Shown here: in pieces, positions 8,629 through 12,515 of the stretch | Layout: the number at the start of each line of letters is the position of its first letter | Position numbering within the stretch: position 1 is the first letter of the stretch | DNA from: Deinococcus sp. | Lineage (GTDB): Bacteria > Deinococcota > Deinococci > Deinococcales > Deinococcaceae | DNA: 12,515 bases | Direction of reading: 5' to 3' | Assembly: GCA_018260275.1 (NCBI GenBank) | Contig: JAGLBK010000011.1 | Coordinates: 12,843 to 25,357 of the forward strand | Program-made: the position numbers and the translations under genes | The notes under the pieces: generated by a model | The model's input: the letters and a program-made list of their open reading frames with translations, nothing else | Databases searched by the model: none | Told to the model about the DNA's origin: nothing

Positions 8629-9003
8629 TCAGTTCCCCTGAATAAATTGGCCGTTTTCATACTTGAATATCTTACCGGTAATGCTGGTGACGGAGATATT
8701 GTAATCTGAAAGGTTGGCATTGGGCGTAATAAGAGTGCTGCTGACCGAAGAAGGTAGGGGCTGGGCCGCGTCGGTGAGAAGAGGATCGTCGCACCGGGCC
8801 GCGTTCACGACGTAGCCTTGCTGGTCACGCTTCATTTCCATAGCTGTGATGCAGTGACGCAGGAAGGCATATGAAGCGCTGTCATTGGCCTTGGCGCGGG
8901 CACTGAGCAGGTTGGGAATCAGGACAGCGGCTAGAAGACCGATGATGGCGATAACGATGAGCAGTTCGATCAGGGTGAAGCCTTGGGTAGAGTTAGTTTT
9001 CAT
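8629..9003 (-). CDS. Type IV pilin-like protein 2
   Basis: A 124-residue class III-signal prepilin. A short positively charged leader ends at Gly8, followed by Phe9 and a hydrophobic helix containing Glu13 (mature Glu5), the standard PilD cleavage and methylation site. Cys51 and Cys71 could form a disulfide. The C-terminal domain (about 60-124, ending GKIFKYENGQFIQGN) differs from pilin 1 and is visibly more AT-rich. The start is Met at 9003 because it gives the MKTNSTQG leader matching pilin 1. The frame extends 17 codons further, to 9054, but that part contains a terminator-like hairpin. The Shine-Dalgarno is weak. The gene lies between pilin 1 and the ligase-like gene, all leftward. It is probably a minor pilin or alternative subunit. 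Confidence 0.9.
   Translation of the reverse strand: MKTNSTQGFTLIELLIVIAIIGLLAAVLIPNLLSARAKANDSASYAFLRHCITAMEMKRDQQGYVVNAARCDDPLLTDAAQPLPSSVSSTLITPNANLSDYNISVTSITGKIFKYENGQFIQGN
8881..8988 (-). repeat. Pilin 5' repeat, copy 2
   Basis: A 108 bp segment coding the prepilin cleavage region and the N-terminal helix of pilin 2. It aligns without gaps to 9342-9449, and the 50 bp at 8939-8988 are identical to 9400-9449, including synonymous positions. This points to recent duplication or gene conversion. Confidence 0.85.
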
Positions 9004-9019
9004 CTTGGCTCTATGCTTG

Positions 9020-9043
9020 AAAAACCCCCACCCCGGGTGGGAG
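9020..9043 (-). terminator. Intercistronic terminator-like hairpin between the two pilin genes
   Basis: On the minus strand CCCACCC, one base, then GGGTGGG forms a GC-only stem apart from one A-T pair. It can be extended by a U-G and a C-G pair, and is followed by TTTTT. It lies 31 nt after the pilin 1 stop and 17 nt before the pilin 2 start. The one-base loop would open to three. It may act as a partial terminator that makes pilin 1 more abundant than pilin 2 and the ligase. Confidence 0.72.
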
Positions 9044-9074
9044 TGAGGGTTCAAGTTAGCTGAGGTGAATCAGC

Positions 9075-9461
9075 TTAGCTCTGGGTCATGGTGCTGCCGT
9101 CGAAGGTGAAGACCTTGCCGGTCACACCAGTCACGGTGACCATGAAGCCGCCGCCAGTGGTCGCAGCGTACTGGCCAGCGGTAGGCACCGAAGCGGTGGC
9201 GTGCAGGGCGTTGGTGCCCAGGCCAACGGGGCTAGCAGCCGTGTTCTCGCAGCTACCGTTGGTAGGCAGGGCCTGGGTGGTGGGGTTGCGGCTCAGTTCC
9301 ACGGCGGTGTAGCAGTTGCGGGTGTAGGCCATCGCGGCGCTGTCGTTGGCCTTGGCGCGGGCGCTGAGCAGGTTGGGGATCAGAACGGCGGCCAGAATAC
9401 CGATGATGGCGATAACGATGAGCAGTTCGATCAGGGTGAAGCCTTGGGTGCTGTTGGTCAT
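9075..9461 (-). CDS. Type IV pilin (PilA-like, probable major subunit)
   Basis: A 128-residue prepilin with leader MTNSTQG. Cleavage is expected between Gly7 and Phe8, then FTLIELLIVIAIIG with Glu12 (mature Glu5) and a helix running to about residue 45. Mature subunits are exported, cleaved by PilD and assembled into pili for adhesion, motility or DNA uptake. Cys50 and Cys71 may pair. The C-terminal domain is short and rich in Thr, Gly and Ala (about 72-128), and the protein ends TMTQS, a terminal serine. The start has a good AGGAG 7 nt upstream. A terminator-like hairpin follows, suggesting this gene is the most expressed of the cluster. Pilin 2 repeats its N-terminal half. It could be a pseudopilin, but the cluster has no secretion genes in view. 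Confidence 0.93.
   Translation of the reverse strand: MTNSTQGFTLIELLIVIAIIGILAAVLIPNLLSARAKANDSAAMAYTRNCYTAVELSRNPTTQALPTNGSCENTAASPVGLGTNALHATASVPTAGQYAATTGGGFMVTVTGVTGKVFTFDGSTMTQS
9342..9449 (-). repeat. Pilin 5' repeat, copy 1
   Basis: The 108 bp partner of 8881-8988. It encodes the N-terminal helix of pilin 1, with exact identity over 9400-9449. Confidence 0.85.
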
Positions 9462-9468
9462 GGTAGTT

Positions 9469-9473
9469 CTCCT
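9469..9473 (-). promoter_or_regulatory. Ribosome binding site AGGAG for pilin 1
   Basis: On the minus strand AGGAG lies 7 nt before ATG 9461. It is the clearest Shine-Dalgarno of the leftward cluster and fits high expression. Confidence 0.75.
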
Positions 9474-9491
9474 GGTTCGACTCGCCGGATA

Positions 9492-9497
9492 AGGTTA
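9492..9497 (-). promoter_or_regulatory. Weak candidate -10 box TAACCT for the pilin cluster
   Basis: On the minus strand TAACCT lies in CATACATAACCTTATCC, about 30 nt before the pilin 1 ATG. This would allow a short leader carrying the AGGAG. No -35 box matches at 16-18 nt, so this is only a candidate. Confidence 0.25.
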
Positions 9498-9721
9498 TGT
9501 ATGGTTCCGGTTCGTCTACTTATTGCATTTGGCGGTGTCCGGGTGTCTCCCGTTCCTGCTTGACCGTAGATTACGCGGCGTGTTCTAACAGGACTCTTAC
9601 GTTATGCCGAAAGGGCTGACACCCGTTTTGGGGGTATTCCTCGGTACCTGCTGGTGGGCCTGTCCTCCCGCCAGGGCGTCCAGAACGACGTTTCCTGCAT
9701 GGCGGCAGGGGCTGTGATGGT

Positions 9722-9741
9722 CTGTAAGAGTTGCTGTAAGA
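9722..9741. repeat. Direct repeat CTGTAAGA, two copies 12 bp apart
   Basis: CTGTAAGA at 9722-9729 and 9734-9741 are about one helical turn apart, and ACTCTTAC at 9593-9600 is the inverse of GTAAGAGT at 9724-9731. This could be a regulator-binding cluster. The units are short enough to be chance. Confidence 0.3.
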
Positions 9742-9752
9742 AGGGCCGGGGG

Positions 9753-9770
9753 TCACTTCGGCCAAAGTGA
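9753..9770. promoter_or_regulatory. Candidate operator palindrome TCACTT-N6-AAGTGA
   Basis: Two perfect 6 bp arms surround CGGCCA, itself centred on GGCC. The right arm runs straight into the extended -10 box of the putative dnaB promoter, so a protein bound here would compete with RNA polymerase. It has no T-run, so it is not a terminator. Confidence 0.35.
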
Positions 9771-9776
9771 TATGCT
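9768..9776 (+). promoter_or_regulatory. Candidate extended -10 promoter TGATATGCT for dnaB
   Basis: TGA followed by TATGCT matches the extended -10 pattern (TGnTATAAT type), which needs no -35 box, and none is seen. A start near 9783 would give a leader of about 135 nt before the dnaB TTG. Confidence 0.45.
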
Positions 9777-9905
9777 GCCCCTCAGTTCAGCCGCGCTTCC
9801 GGGTACGGCGAATGGAAGCCCCGCCTTCCACTTCTAAATTCACTTTGTCGGTCCTTTTCGGGCGCAACCTGCACACTCCGGTTGGGTCATCAGAGGAGGC
9901 CGGAA

Positions 9906-9911
9906 GAGAGG
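9906..9911 (+). promoter_or_regulatory. Ribosome binding site GAGAGG deciding the dnaB TTG start
   Basis: GAGAGG is 6 nt before TTG 9918. A stronger GAGGAGG (9893-9899) lies 18 nt upstream of the TTG with no ATG, GTG or TTG at the usual distance from it. Confidence 0.5.
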
Positions 9912-9917
9912 CCCCTG

Positions 9918-12515
<2,598 letters not shown>

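Larger units (their letters stand above)
9474..9917. other. Non-coding region between the divergent pilin and dnaB genes
   Basis: About 444 bp without a credible gene in any frame. It should hold the promoters of both divergent units. Seen here are a weak -10 for the pilins (9492-9497), a direct repeat CTGTAAGA x2 (9722-9741), whose core is inverted as ACTCTTAC at 9593-9600, a palindrome (9753-9770) abutting an extended -10 (9768-9776), and a 6 bp hairpin TGGAAG/CTTCCA (9813-9830). No tRNA, known riboswitch or DnaA-box cluster was recognised. Confidence 0.6.

Noticed and set aside
9004..9054. 17-codon N-terminal extension of pilin 2
   Set aside because: It would encode the terminator hairpin, makes the prepilin leader too long, and breaks the match with the pilin 1 leader.
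9494..9610. TTATG half-sites resembling the Deinococcus radiation/desiccation response motif
   Set aside because: Neither TTATG (9495 and 9602 regions) has the matching CATAA half at the required spacing.

Overview
This 12.5 kb window is GC-rich bacterial chromosome, most likely from a Deinococcus. The reasons are the base composition, the start of the replicative helicase (reads MELTPRVAPHSQEAE), and several genes whose start codon lies only 6-7 nt after a TANNCT -10 box. That last pattern suggests leaderless mRNAs, which are common in deinococci. The species is inferred from style alone.

Left part (1-3784). The 5' two thirds or so of a nucleoside/sugar-type ABC permease gene runs leftward off the edge. 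Divergent from it is an aldo/keto reductase, preceded by a possible 34-codon leader ORF that overlaps it by ATGA. Converging on the reductase, with a 21 bp overlap, is a single-chain fusion of a MntA-type minimal nucleotidyltransferase and a HepT-type HEPN RNase, which is a toxin-antitoxin pair in one polypeptide. Next is a two-gene run of a GNAT acetyltransferase and acpS (holo-ACP synthase).

Middle (3785-7131). A cationic-amino-acid-type APC permease overlaps by ATGA a tandem universal stress protein gene, so a transporter and a putative cytosolic nucleotide-binding partner are translationally coupled. A TRIC-family (UPF0126) channel gene follows.

Right part (7132-12515). A leftward cluster reads pilin 1, terminator-like hairpin, pilin 2, O-antigen-ligase-like membrane protein. 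The two pilins share a 108 bp 5' segment (50 bp identical). Pilin 1 ends in serine. A WaaL/Wzy_C-type protein directly downstream of pilins recalls the PilA-TfpO pilin O-glycosylation systems. Divergent from the pilins, across about 450 bp of non-coding DNA, is dnaB, interrupted by a 420-residue intein with a LAGLIDADG homing endonuclease. The C-extein is nearly complete at the right edge, but no stop codon is in the window.

No tRNA, rRNA, CRISPR array or insertion sequence was seen. The parts most worth following up are the pilin-ligase module, the fused MNT-HEPN protein and the DnaB intein.
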